The notes beneath the pieces were generated by a model. The model was not told where the DNA came from. It saw only the letters and a list, made by a program, of their open reading frames with translations, and ran no database searches. Below are positions 12,915 to 24,229 of a stretch of 64,000 nucleotides of DNA, piece after piece (positions within the stretch are counted from its first letter, which is position 1; each line of letters opens with the position of its first letter). Both the position numbers and the translations under genes were made by a program. The DNA is from Albugo candida (lineage: Eukaryota; Oomycota; Peronosporomycetes; Albuginales): positions 1-64,000 of the forward strand of contig JBDOQK010000046.1 of the NCBI GenBank assembly GCA_040437565.1, read 5' to 3'.

Positions 12915-13420
12915 TGTCACCGGCATGCAGAAACTTCATTCGCATATGTGAAATCAGCAACAGATGATAAGGCTTCGCTTGTCGATACATTTCGAGAATC
13001 TTTGGTTGGAAAAAGTGCAAGTTCGCATTCATAATCCACCTCTAGCAGTGTTTGCAATTCGTGATGTATTCCAATATGGTATCGAATGTGTGCTTTGAAA
13101 ACTGACCAACTTAGACCACTTTCTATAATTCGGGAAGAGACAATGGGCATGAGTATTTTATGAAAGCAGTTTTCCCAGTCATTAGTCGCCCTCGAGAAAG
13201 AGTAGTAGTGTTGGGGGGGACGTTTGACCACGATAGATATGACCATTTTCATCGATGAATCGGATTGGCAAATCGTTTCTTGCTTGTGCATGTAAAAATG
13301 CGGGACAGCATCGATAGGGACATTTTGTGTCGACACTTGCCTGAGATACGCAGAAGTCTTTGTATTGATCATATGAATCACCTATATCAGTACCACCACA
13401 ACGTATCGTCAAGTACATTT
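12915..13420 (-). pseudogene. FAH-family hydrolase pseudogene (minus strand)
   Basis: Minus-strand sequence from about 13420 down to 12920 is a copy of the 5' two thirds of the FAH-family gene at 57699-58638. FIDENGHI is kept at about 13257-13234, and EVDYECELALF (good gene: EVDYECELAVL) at about 13045-13013. RNVSTSEALSSVADFTYANEVSA lies at about 12990-12925. The part between is frame-broken and shortened, and the copy stops at about 12920, before the segment that encodes RRWQGAKGG in the good gene. Confidence 0.85.
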
Positions 13421-13635
13421 TAAATGGTTGGATTTCTTAACATTCTGGACAATCAATGTCAGTCCGCTGCATTACCTTCTTAGAGTGACAGGGCTATAGA
13501 ACTAGCGTTATTGAGCGAGCAGCTTTAACAAACCTATCATCTTAGGAAAAAGGAATGTGGGATAAGATGTTACACTTATTACATGTACATCATGTCAGCT
13601 ACTCGAGTTCGAATGCGCTTGCGCTGCAGCATACC

Positions 13636-14847
13636 CGGAAGACCAGAAGGCTAAGTATATCGTCTGTTAGTGATACGAGTCGCTGTTTACAAGCCATGAC
13701 ATATCTCGAGGTGCACATATTGCGTACGTACGATTTGCATAGGCTAGATTGTACCCATGTGGACGTTTGTACGCAACCGCGGCTATGTTCTATCCGCATC
13801 CGACGCTTACAATGCCGCATGTAAAGTCAGATGTCCGAAACTTGATGATCAGAATGACGTTCAAGAATAGATGCGTGTGCGTTGCGCTTTTTTAGAATAC
13901 GCTATCTTCTTTGTAGCATTTGAATTGAGATATCGAGTACGTATAGGTGGAGACAACGATGAAGCGCTGAGTAAGCATGATACAGCTTCTAAGCTTATCA
14001 AAAGAGCAGAATGTCTTCTAATGTTTTAGAACCAACCACGCCGAAATTAGGCAAGGGAAGCCTTGCGTTCAATGAAGAAAATGATGGGCTCACTTTCAAC
14101 CATAATACATCCAAATCGTCGAAAGACTCACGCAACCTTATGACTTACTGAGCGGACAATAGAAAACGTGAAGAGCGAGGTTGCAACTCACNNNNNNNNN
14201 NNNNNNNNNNNNNNNNNNNNNNNNNNNNNNNNNNNNNNNNNNNNNNNNNNNNNNNNNNNNNNNNNNNNNNNNNNNNNNNNNNNNNNNNNNNCGGAAGACC
14301 AGAAGGCTAAGTATATCGTCTGTTAGTGATACGAGTCGCTGTTTACAAGCCATGACATATCTCGAGGTGCACATATTGCGTACGTACGATTTGCATAGGC
14401 TAGATTGTACCCATGTGGACGTTTGTACGCAACCGCGGCTATGTTCTATCCGCATCCGACGCTTACAATGCCGCATGTAAAGTCAGATGTCCGAAACTTG
14501 ATGATCAGAATGACGTTCAAGAATAGATGCGTGTGCGTTGCGCTTTTTTAGAATACGCTATCTTCTTTGTAGCATTTGAATTGAGATATCGAGTACGTAT
14601 AGGTGGAGACAACGATGAAGCGCTGAGTAAGCATGATACAGCTTCTAAGCTTATCAAAAGAGCAGAATGTCTTCTAATGTTTTAGAACCAACCACGCCGA
14701 AATTAGGCAAGGGAAGCCTTGCGTTCAATGAAGAAAATGATGGGCTCACTTTCAACCATAATACATCCAAATCGTCGAAAGACTCACGCAACCTTATGAC
14801 TTACTGAGCGGACAATAGAAAACGTGAAGAGCGAGGTTGCAACTCAC
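13636..14847 (+). repeat. Unmerged contig ends around gap 14192-14291
   Basis: Bases 13636-14191 (556 bases) reappear at 14292-14847 after 100 N with no difference that I noticed. The start of the GH5 pseudogene lies inside, so it is printed twice; the true sequence should contain it once. Confidence 0.9.
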
Positions 14848-15585
14848 CAAAACTCAAATTTGGAGATTTACTGATACGACAGAGCAAATAAACTTTCTCC
14901 TGTGCAAAATGTTGCGTACAATAATATGAAAGGGCTATAAGGTATGACCTTGGAGTTTACCTGTCCTTTGCTGCGATGCCAGGATGTCAAATCTCCAGCC
15001 AGTGGCGAACTGCCCCGGCAGTGGGGAGCGGAAAAGATAGTACGGAATCACCAACATCATCATCGATTCTCTCAAAATCTGCACCAGTTTCACGGCAATC
15101 AAATTTCTTTATGAACCGTCAGAGTTTCGCGAGTCATACTACGATGGAACTGTAGAACTTTACAAGACGGAATTGATCATGGCAAGTCCTTTGGTGAACA
15201 AACGTATCATCGATGAAGGAATCGCACTATAGTGTAAGGTTATCAAAAAGTGGCCACCCATCTAAATATCGATGTCTTCGGATTTCTATTGGAAGACTGC
15301 TACTATAATTACGAGAAGGAATTGACCGGCGCAAAACATTCTGCTTGCAAATTAGCCTCAATACAGATTCATTGACGAATGAGCGTGGTCTTTAACCCAT
15401 AGCAATAGAGCACAACTCAGAAGTTTACATTTGGCCGAGAAGCAGGAAGATACCTATAAGCAAACCTCCAACAGAATTAATTAAGGGGCCATTTATCGCG
15501 ACAACGATGCCAGAAGGCATTGACTAATTCTCATATACATCATCATTCGACTAGGGTTTATGCAAAATTTTGTAGCAAGACGATT
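14588..15585 (+). pseudogene. GH5 beta-glucanase-like pseudogene
   Basis: A decayed copy of the secreted GH5 gene at 61517-62743. Segments that can be matched in order: GGDNDEALSKHDTASK (good gene QDGDDWPTVDPTAST), PKLGKGSLAFNEEN (PTVLGQRPLAYNER), and KLKFGDLL (VKIKFGFWL). They continue with YDLGVYLSFAAMPGCQ (YDLGVYLSFAGVPGCQ, about 14945-14993), FLYEPSEF (LLYEPSVL, about 15102-15125), and MASPLVNKR (MISPLVEKR, about 15180-15206). A remnant of the VDEWSM nucleophile motif lies near 15374, and a GPF plus SYTS tail at about 15488-15545. Several frame changes and stops. The first part is also present before the gap (from about 13930). Confidence 0.8.
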
Positions 15586-16384
15586 TCTTTGTCAATTACG
15601 ATCATATGCGTCATTCAATAATGATCTGGACTTGGAAAAAAATGCTAACATAGCTCTTTGTATGTACAGTATCGACAAGAGGCTGGAATATCAATAAAAT
15701 GTCGATTACAAGATTATTGCGGCACAGGTTCGCTGTGCAAGCTTCACTTGACTGGTCGTCAGTTTGTTGGATCGATACGCTTCTACAATGCTTTCTCATA
15801 AAGTCCGTGCGCGGCGGAAAATTCGAGATAGGCTTGATTGAAAACATCTCGAATCGAAAGTTTTCTTTTCTTTTTCTCCGGTTGGATGTGTCGGTATGAA
15901 ATGCATTTGCATACATTTCATTTAAAGTGACATATGAGATCATATTCGCTCTAATCAATGGCGTATTTTGAAGCAGGCTCCGCATAAATTCACCGAGCTA
16001 TTAAAACTGTAATTTTCGCACGCTTATCCACTCGATGAAGCTCATATCACGTCAACACTCTGAGTCGTCAAGAATGCTGGTGACTGGGCACTATTTAGTC
16101 TCGTACTTGTGATATACCATGTGAGCAAGCGAAGAGAGTCGTGTTATTGCTCTCATGGAAGTTTGTATATCGATTGCGTGCACCAGCCGAAGCTCATCCT
16201 TCGATCCACCGAGTCAGACACGAGATCTTTTTACCTCCTGCTTTGTTAGCTATAAATTCGCAGCAAAGCTCTTTGTACCATCAGAATCCATACGGCATCG
16301 AAGCAAACTTCCTACACTGTGAACCAGCTTATCCATTTTCATGTGATTAGCACCAGATTCGTCTGCTATGTCCATCTATACTAG
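15586..16384. other. No convincing gene
   Basis: Open frames of up to 124 residues exist on the minus strand (15611-15985), rich in Arg and Ser and without a known motif. The opposite strand is open too. I leave this stretch unannotated. Confidence 0.35.
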
Positions 16385-16753
16385 ATGAGCAACGTCGGAA
16401 TCGATTGGAATGAGACAATTGGAGAGGACCTGAAACGCATCCGAGCAAAAGACTCGACGGACAGTCATACCGGTTGCATCATACTTCCCACACCCAAACG
16501 CTACAATTTTTGGTCGAAGAGCGAAGAACATGCTGAAGCGATCATTAATGTATGAGCACGCATCTACTCAATGCGATCAAATACATATTTGATGACTTGT
16601 CCGATACTTTTGGGAAATTTGTCGATTGTACAGCTTGACCTTCACAACATCTTTCGGTCATCAATTGTGACGTATACGGGATACAATGAAGCTGATGTTA
16701 CGATCGGCACATCCAATAAGGAGACAAAATCGATCGAAAAGATGCTCCGATAA
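16385..16753 (+). CDS. Possible small two-exon gene, unknown
   Basis: An ATG at 16385 opens a 55-codon exon to 16549, followed by a GT-AG intron 16550-16633 (acceptor TTGTACAG) and a 40-codon exon ending at TAA 16751-16753. The phases agree and give 94 residues, with SNVGIDWNETIGEDLKRI near the start and a charged tail. No domain, signal peptide or membrane segment is seen. Because the area holds many decayed genes, it may be a surviving piece of a larger broken gene. Not recognised. Confidence 0.3.
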
Positions 16754-16952
16754 CAACTCGGAAGATTGCCCAGAATCGGTGGGATCCTTGGTGCCTGAAC
16801 GTGACACGCACAGCATACAAAGTCCTACAAAATCACCCCGTCATGTACATTCTATCTATCATAAGCGCAATGCCAAATATCGATAATCCTCCTGGGCGCT
16901 CTGCCAATCTTTGGCGTACTTTCCTTCTCAGTACCAGGAATAAAGCCATTCC

Positions 16953-17184
16953 TGCGCTCAGTGGTAGATTCATGAAGGTGAAGCATGCGCCACACATATA
17001 ATCGAACATATCATTATTNNNNNNNNNNNNNNNNNNNNNNNNNNNNNNNNNNNNNNNNNNNNNNNNNNNNNNNNNNNNNNNNNNNNNNNNNNNNNNNNNN
17101 NNNNNNNNNNNNNNNNNNTGCGCTCAGTGGTAGATTCATGAAGGTGAAGCATGCGCCACACATATAATCGAACATATCATTATT
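16953..17184 (+). repeat. Unmerged contig ends around gap 17019-17118
   Basis: The 66 bases at 16953-17018 are repeated at 17119-17184. The join lies only a few bases upstream of the AMP deaminase start, so its promoter should be read as continuous. Confidence 0.85.
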
Positions 17185-17191
17185 GGCTGAA

Positions 17192-19476
17192 ATGAATGCT
17201 CATCTAAGGGAAGATTCTGATAGCGATGAAAACGATGTGCTCAACAGCATTTCTGTGGCATCCAGAATGCTAGAAAAGGATCTTACTAGAGCGTCTGTTG
17301 TCCACATGCTGGAGTTGAATGAAGTCAATCGCGGCGATGCTGAGGATGATGCAGATATCGAATCTGCTTTTGGTGAAAGTCAGCTGAAGGCGTCTGTGCT
17401 ACAGCGCGTGCAGAGCGAAGCAAAACTCCGTAAGCTCGCTGAAATGGACACTGGGAATAGAAACCCTGACGGTAGGCTTTTTGTTCCCAATCATACATTT
17501 TGACGTGCATTTCTATGCATCTCTAGCGGCAGAAGATCTATTCGAGCGAATTCCAGATCCATACATGCAATACACCTCCTTTCAGCGGATCGAAATTACA
17601 ACAACAGATGACGACATTGATCGCGAAACTCGTGAAGTTTGCGAGCTGATTCGAAAGTGTCTAGCATTGAGGACAAAATGGGTCAACGTGACTGATGTTG
17701 ATGCAGCTTTGTCCCGCCGTCTATCAGAGGAAAGCATCCATAGCCCTAGATCTTCGCAATTTCGTCATCGTGAGGAACTTGCTTATGACCCATTTTCGCG
17801 TCCCATGACAGCAACTTCTTCTCATCATTTCAAAATGGAGAATGGTGTCGTACAAGTTTACGCCCGAGATGATCTCAATACAGAACCACTATTCTCGGTG
17901 CGATCCATGGCGGAGTATTACCGAGATCTCTTTGAACTCAAAAGGATCATCAATTTTGGTCCAGTCAAGTCGCTATGCTACAAGCGACTACAACTCTTGG
18001 AAGCTCGTTTCAATTTACACACGTTGTTGAATGCCGAACGCGAGTTAATGGCTCAAAAAACAGTTCCACATCGAGATTTCTATAACATCCGCAAAGTGGA
18101 CACTCATGTTCATCATTCCGCATGCATGAATCAGAAGCACCTTTTACGCTTCATAAAGTCGAGATTGCGGAATTCTCCAGGAGAAATTGTTATTCATCGT
18201 GATGGAAAATACATGACGCTAAGTGAAGTGTTCCGGTCGCTCAATCTCACCGCATATGATCTGAGTGTAGATACATTAGATATGCACGCATGCAACACCT
18301 TCCACCGGTTTGATCGATTTAATCTCAAATACAATCCTGCAGGTCAAAGCCGGCTGCGGGAAATCTTCTTGAAAACGGACAATCACATCAACGGGAAATA
18401 TTTGGCAGAGATTACGCATGAAGTCATGAGCGATTTACAGGCAAACAAGTACCAGCTGGTAGAATGGCGGATTTCAATTTATGGCAGGAAAGCTTCGGAG
18501 TGGAACACATTGGCAAACTGGTTTTATACAAATCGGCTAGCATCCCCTCATGTTCGTTGGATGGTTCAGATCCCGCGTCTTTACTTTTTGTATCGAAAGT
18601 CAAACGAAATCAAAAATTTTCAAGAAATGCTGGAATGCATTTTCTTACCGCTTTTCGAGGTCTCAAGAGCGCCTAGTTCGAATCCAGCTTTGCACTATTT
18701 CCTGGAAACCATGGTTGGATTTGATTGTGTCGATGATGAGAGCAAAGTAGAGCCTTTACGGGCTGAACGGGGGAAGAATTTACCATTTCCAAGTGATTGG
18801 ACAAACGAAAACAACCCGCCTTACGATTACTGGTGTTACTACATCCACGCGAATCTATCCGTCCTGAATGCATTTCGATCTGAAAAGGGACTGTCAACGT
18901 TCTCGTTTCGGCCTCATTCCGGTGAGGCGGGTGATCCTGAGCATTTGGCAGCCACTTTCCTCACTGCGAATGGCATCAATCATGGCATCACTTTGCGTAA
19001 GGCGGTGGCTTTACAGTATCTTTATTACTTGACGCAAATTGGAATTGCAATGTCGCCACTCAGTAACAATCGTCTCTTTTTGGACTACCACCGTAATCCA
19101 TTTCCAATTTATCATGCACGCGGACTGAATGTCTCATTGAGCACCGATGATCCTCTCTTATTACACTATACAAAAGATCCGCTGGTAGAAGAGTATTCTG
19201 TGGCAGCACAAGTGTGGAAATTATCATCCGCAGACATTTGTGAGATCGCGCGGAATTCTGTGCTGCAATCTGGATTCGAGCATGAGTTCAAGAAGCATTA
19301 TCTCGGTAAAAAGTATTCGCTGCCAGGAGCACAGGGAAACGGTATGAGCTTCTTAATTGACTTTGACATCGTTTTAACTTGTATCTATAGACATTCGGAT
19401 GACAAACGTGCCTGATATACGTGTGAATTATCGGCACGAGACGCTTGCATCAGAGCTTGCTTTCATTCAGAACTGA
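17192..19476 (+). CDS. AMP deaminase
   Basis: Converts AMP to IMP and ammonia in the cytosol, part of the purine nucleotide cycle. Three exons: 17192-17471, 17527-19341 and 19391-19476, with 55- and 49-base GT-AG introns in matching phases, giving 726 residues. Visible family marks: the zinc-binding DTHVHHSACMNQKHLLRFIK (about 18101-18160), KYNPAGQSRLREIFLKTDN (about 18328-18384), VEWRISIYGRKASEWNTLA, HSGEAGD (about 18915-18935), SPLSNNRLF, and SLSTDDPLLLH (about 19135-19170) with the catalytic and metal Asp pair. The last exon supplies DIRMTNVPDIRVNYRHE, matching the conserved C-terminus. The N-terminal 100 residues are acidic and variable, as in other eukaryotic AMP deaminases. The ATG at 17192 is the first in the frame. 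SMC6 begins 84 bases downstream on the same strand. Confidence 0.95.
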
Positions 19477-19560
19477 ACTGCGGTGCTTAAGCCTTTCTAC
19501 TTTGACCTCTGTAATCGAATCAAATCGAGTTTTATGTAACCTCTATAAACTAATGATGTC

Positions 19561-22500
19561 ATGGAAATCGGGTCGTTAGTGATTGAGCAACAACGCTGCA
19601 TGGCTTCGCTGTCTCCTGCGTCTCGCATTTTGAAAGAGAACAAGGTTCCAATGGATCTAGAGGATCTTGATAGCAATATAGTACAATCAAAGCGTAAATC
19701 CTCAACTGGATGCTCGATTCTTCCGTCATCCAGGCGAAAGAAGCGTCGATTGCAATCTCATGGCTCAGACAACAGTGAACAAAACAAAAGCGATGTAGAG
19801 AGCCAAGGAGAAGAAAGACAAGCAAAAGAAAAATCCGCACTTCTCAATGGCAGACGCGTTTCTTCGCAGAGTGAAATGGGAATTATCGAAGAAATTTACT
19901 GCGAAAATTTCATGTGTCACCAAAAGCTACGCGTGGAACTGGTACGAATTGTCGATTTTCCTGCCCGGGTGCTGATAGAACTTGCTAGAGTCCAAACATT
20001 AATTTTATCACTGGTGAGAACGGAAGTGGAAAAAGCGCGATCATTGCAGCCATTCAAGTAAATCAAAGGATCGACTCGCGGATCGGTTCAAATGACGTGA
20101 AATTGATTTGTAGATATGTTTAGGTGCCAGTGCTCGTAGCACACATCGTGGAAAAAGTCTTAAGAATCTAATCCGACATGGTCATGATGGACATGCACTT
20201 CTTCGAGTCACATTACGAAATGATGGTAGATCGATTTGATACAGGCTTTTTTTCATAGTTGACGATAGAAATGTGCAGGCACCAACGGCGATACTTTCCG
20301 TTCAAGTGCGTATGGGAAAAGAATCATGGTTGAGCGTCTTCTTCGACGCGATGGATCAGCAGAGTACAGATTGAAAAATGAGAATGGCAATGTAGTCTCC
20401 AAGCTGAAATTCGACTTGGAAGCAATTTTGGATCACTTCAACATACATGTGTGTCATCACTTTAAGATTACCAGAGCTCAAGCGTTTTCATGTAGACAGA
20501 GAACCCTTGCACAGTGCTGGATCAGGAGAACGCCAAACTATTCATCAAAGGCGGCGATGAAGATAAGTACAAGGTTCGTAGACGATACGAGAACGGGTGA
20601 ACGGCTAAACTTGATGCATTTTAGTTTTTCCTACGCTCCACGGATTTGTACAAAATGCGTGTTACCTATGCCAAAATCGATGAGGAAACACAGACGATTG
20701 AAGGCATGGCATTACCTCGCGAGCAAGCAAATCTGAAGAAACTCGAGCATGCAATGGAGGAAGCGATTCGTCGATGGGAAGATGCGCAAAGTGTACGTTT
20801 ATTGAGACGATTAGAGACTTATGCTCAAGTGATTTTGTAGATTGAGAAACTCGACCAGGAACTGAAACAAGTGAAAATGGAACTCGCATGGTCCTTTGTT
20901 CATGAGAAAGAGCAGGAGACAGCGGATCTCGCGAAAAGTTTGAGAGATCAGAGACAGAATTACGAGCTACTGGAGAAAGAATGCCAAGAAAGTCTTTCCA
21001 ATGTTACGCAACTGGAGGAAGAACAAAGCAGAATGCAAGAAAAACTTGAGAAGCTGAATGAGCGAAGCTGTGAGATACACACAAAAAAGGATACCACAAG
21101 ACAAATCATCCGCGAAAGAAGACGACCTCTCCATACATCGAAAGCTGAATTGAAGCAAATTGAACACCAGAAGAAACGCTTGGATGACAGGATGCAGCAA
21201 GTGGAAGCTCGAATCAAGAAGAAGCAAGCCCAGTATGATCAAGCTCGAACCAATCGGCAGGATTGGCTTGATTCTATCCAACAGAAAATTGAGCAAAAGC
21301 GTAGCGAGTTGAGTACTATTGAAAGAGAAATGGAGGCTGCGAAATTGACTTGGAAAAATTCAGATTGTACCAATGAATTGCAGCAAGTTGAGGCGCAATA
21401 CGAGTCATACCAACGCCAAATTCGAGATGTGGAAAATGAAATTCGACGAGTCGAACAGCGTCTGCACAATATACAGTCTCAATCATTGGACTCGTTGGCA
21501 GTTTTTGGAAGTCGGATCCCCACACTCCACAATTTGATTCAGTCCAATTTGCAGCGTTTTCAGGATCCTCCGCTAGGTCCCTTAGGCCTCCATGTTCGAC
21601 TGCCAGAACAATTTCGGCAGTATGCAGTCGCTATTGAGGTCGCACTGAAAGGAAGCTTACAGAGCTTTTTGGTGACAAATGGCCGGGATAAAGCTCTTCT
21701 GGATGACCTCAAACGACAGGCACATTGTCCGGCTAACCAAGCCACGATCATCATCGCCAAGCGAAGTAATGAAAGGTACACAGAGCTTTGTGTTCCAGAA
21801 GGAGAATTAGCTCGTCATGCAATCTGTAACCTGCTGGAGATCCAAGACGCGAATGTGTTCAATGCGCTGATTGATGTGTGCAGCATCGAGAACAAAGTTT
21901 GTATCGAGAATCGAAGTCTTGCAGAACNNNNNNNNNNNNNNNNNNNNNNNNNNNNNNNNNNNNNNNNNNNNNNNNNNNNNNNNNNNNNNNNNNNNNNNNN
22001 NNNNNNNNNNNNNNNNNNNNNNNNNNNCCCTTAGGCCTCCATGTTCGACTGCCAGAACAATTTCGGCAGTATGCAGTCGCTATTGAGGTCGCATTGAAAG
22101 GAAGCTTGCAGAGCTTTTTGGTGACAAATGGCCGGGATAAAGCTCTTCTGGATGACCTCAAACGACAGGCACATTGTCCGGCTAACCAAGCCACGATCAT
22201 CATCGCCAAGCGAAGTAATGAAAGGTACACAGAGCTTTGTGTTCCAGAAGGAGAATTAGCTCGTCATGCAATCTGTAACCTGCTGGAGATCCAAGACGCG
22301 AATGTGTTCAATGCGCTGATTGATGTGTGCAGCATCGAGAACAAAGTTTGTATCGAGAATCGAAGTCTTGCAGAACGACTAGTTCTGCAAGGTAGCAGTG
22401 GGTCGTACAGGATGGCTAAAGGGGTGAAAGAGGTCTACTTACCATCCGGAGATAAATTTGTGGCACGGAGCGGGAATCTTGCGTATATCTCGTACAAAGG

Positions 22501-23870
22501 CCAGCATCGAAGTGGGGTCATTTGTCGTGATACTGAGGCTGACAAGAAAGAAAATGAACAACGTCGACAATTCCTTTGCACGCAACATCAAAAATTGGTC
22601 CAGGAACGGGAAGCTATCTGCAAAGAACGTCAGAGATTAGTAAATGCACGAGAGGAATCGGAATCAAAAATGAACACTTGGACCCGGCGGTACCATCAAG
22701 CAAAACTGGTCTTTGAGAATCTCGAGGAAGAAGCTCGAGCTGACTCCGTCCAAGACCAAAGTGTAGACATCTCGATGTTTGAGCAGGAACGAGAAGAGAT
22801 TGGCAGAGATCTTGTAAAGCTTGAAGAACATAAGCAAATGATCATAACACGTCTTGCTGAAGGGAGCCCCGATCTGGAAAAGTTGCTCATAGAGCTGGAG
22901 GAGTACGATGCGGATGAAAAAATTGTCGAAAATGCTCTGAATAAGCTACAAGGGGAGCTTGAACAGCGATACCAGGCTTTACGAACCCACAAAAGCAAAC
23001 AAATGCGACTGAAACGAAGCCTGGATGAAATTGAGAAGCAGATCCAAACGAATGAAGAGAAACATCGAACGTGCCAGTTGGAATGCGAACAAGTCTGTCG
23101 AAAGGCTCAACAGCACTGCAACTCTGAACAACGTATCGCTGTTACCGAATCACACGAGTACTACGGAAAAAAGCTGACCCATATCCAGCAGAAAATTGAT
23201 CGTGAACGCCAGCGATTTGAAGGGATGAATCTGACGGATTTGGCTCTTGACAAAGAGGAGAAAACACTCCAATTTGAGCGTCAAAAGACAATTCTGGATC
23301 GATACGTTGAGAATCTTCAAGAGCTTCGGCAGATGTTACAAGAGAGGCAAAGCATGTGGAAGCTCCTACGAAATGAAATTGCTCATCGGAGCTCCATGGA
23401 ATTTAACCGACTGATGCTCAATAACAACTTTGCCGGAAAACTCAAATTCTCACACAGTGGGGGAACACTCGAAATCACAGTCGTACAGAATGATCAAGCA
23501 GCCACCACTCGAGCTTCTCGGATCACCAATATGAAGGAATTGTCCGGCGGTGAGCGATCATACACTCAAATATCGCTCCTGATCGCATTGGGACAATGCA
23601 TCGAGTGCCCTTTCCGTGTAATGGATGAATTTGATGTCTTTATGGATGCTGTAAATCGGGACATGGCCATTCAGCTTCTCGTACAGGCTGCAAAGCGCGA
23701 ATCTGGAAAGCAGTTCATTTTCGTGACACCAAACGACTTGAGGTATTGTGCCACTCTATTTTCGACATTGAACTTGAGATCTCTTGTGTTGTAGTGCTTT
23801 GTTGGAAGATTCGATGATCAAAATCCAGAAAATGAACCCTCCAAGGGACAGACTTAACGCGCCGCGGTGA
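19561..23870 (+). CDS. SMC6: SMC6, subunit of the SMC5/6 complex
   Basis: DNA-repair ATPase of the nuclear SMC5/6 complex. Exons: 19561-19941, 19989-20057, 20114-20225, 20279-20448, 20496-20573, 20625-20792, 20841-23742 and 23795-23870. All introns are 46-57 base GT-AG. The second exon carries the Walker A motif GENGSGKSAI. Then follow ENPCTVLDQENAKLF, long coiled coils (about 20841-21500 and 22540-23400), a hinge (about 21560-22380), the ABC signature KELSGGERSYTQ (about 23536-23571) and Walker B RVMDEFDVFMD. The basic, serine-rich N-terminus (about 100 residues) looks like a nuclear signal. The hinge region is printed twice around the gap 21928-22027. Leaving out the Ns and one 349-base copy gives 3507 coding bases, exactly in frame, or 1168 residues. 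Confidence 0.95.
21579..22376 (+). repeat. Unmerged contig ends inside SMC6
   Basis: Bases 21579-21927 recur at 22028-22376 with at least two silent differences (GCACTGAAAGG against GCATTGAAAGG, GCTTACAG against GCTTGCAG). The differences suggest two alleles. The duplicate must be removed to read SMC6. Confidence 0.9.
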
Positions 23871-24229
23871 ATACGTACTGCATAGCATCGTTTATTTGCG
23901 TTAGCATAAAACTTTTTGATACAGAAGAGTTGCTGTAGACATGAAAAGAAGGTTGAATTGCTATCAGACACTATCTGTCGGTGGGCCAAGCTTATCTAGC
24001 GCTTGTTAAAGAAAACCAAGACAAAGCTGTAAGCTTTTCATCGAAAAGCGTCCTTACATCAACAGCTATAGACTTTGATCAAAGTGATCCAAGGGAAAGC
24101 TGGAAATCGAAATCTATCGAAAAGCTCTATGTTATAACCGCTATTACTAATGATAACCGCTAGGTAATTAGAGGCTGGGTAGGTTTCGGGGTGAAGTTGA
24201 CTTCTCAGATTTTTGACAAAAAAGACAAA

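Noticed and set aside
13636-14847. Apparent 556-base tandem duplication
   Set aside because: The two copies flank exactly 100 N and each runs to a gap edge, so this is a contig overlap and not a biological duplication. The same holds for the other pairs listed.
17183-17191. Earlier start of AMP deaminase at a TTG
   Set aside because: TTG is not expected as a nuclear start codon here; the ATG at 17192 is the first in frame.
18673-18690. tRNA-like B-box wording (AGTTCGAATCC)
   Set aside because: It lies inside the AMP deaminase coding exon and no cloverleaf can be drawn around it.
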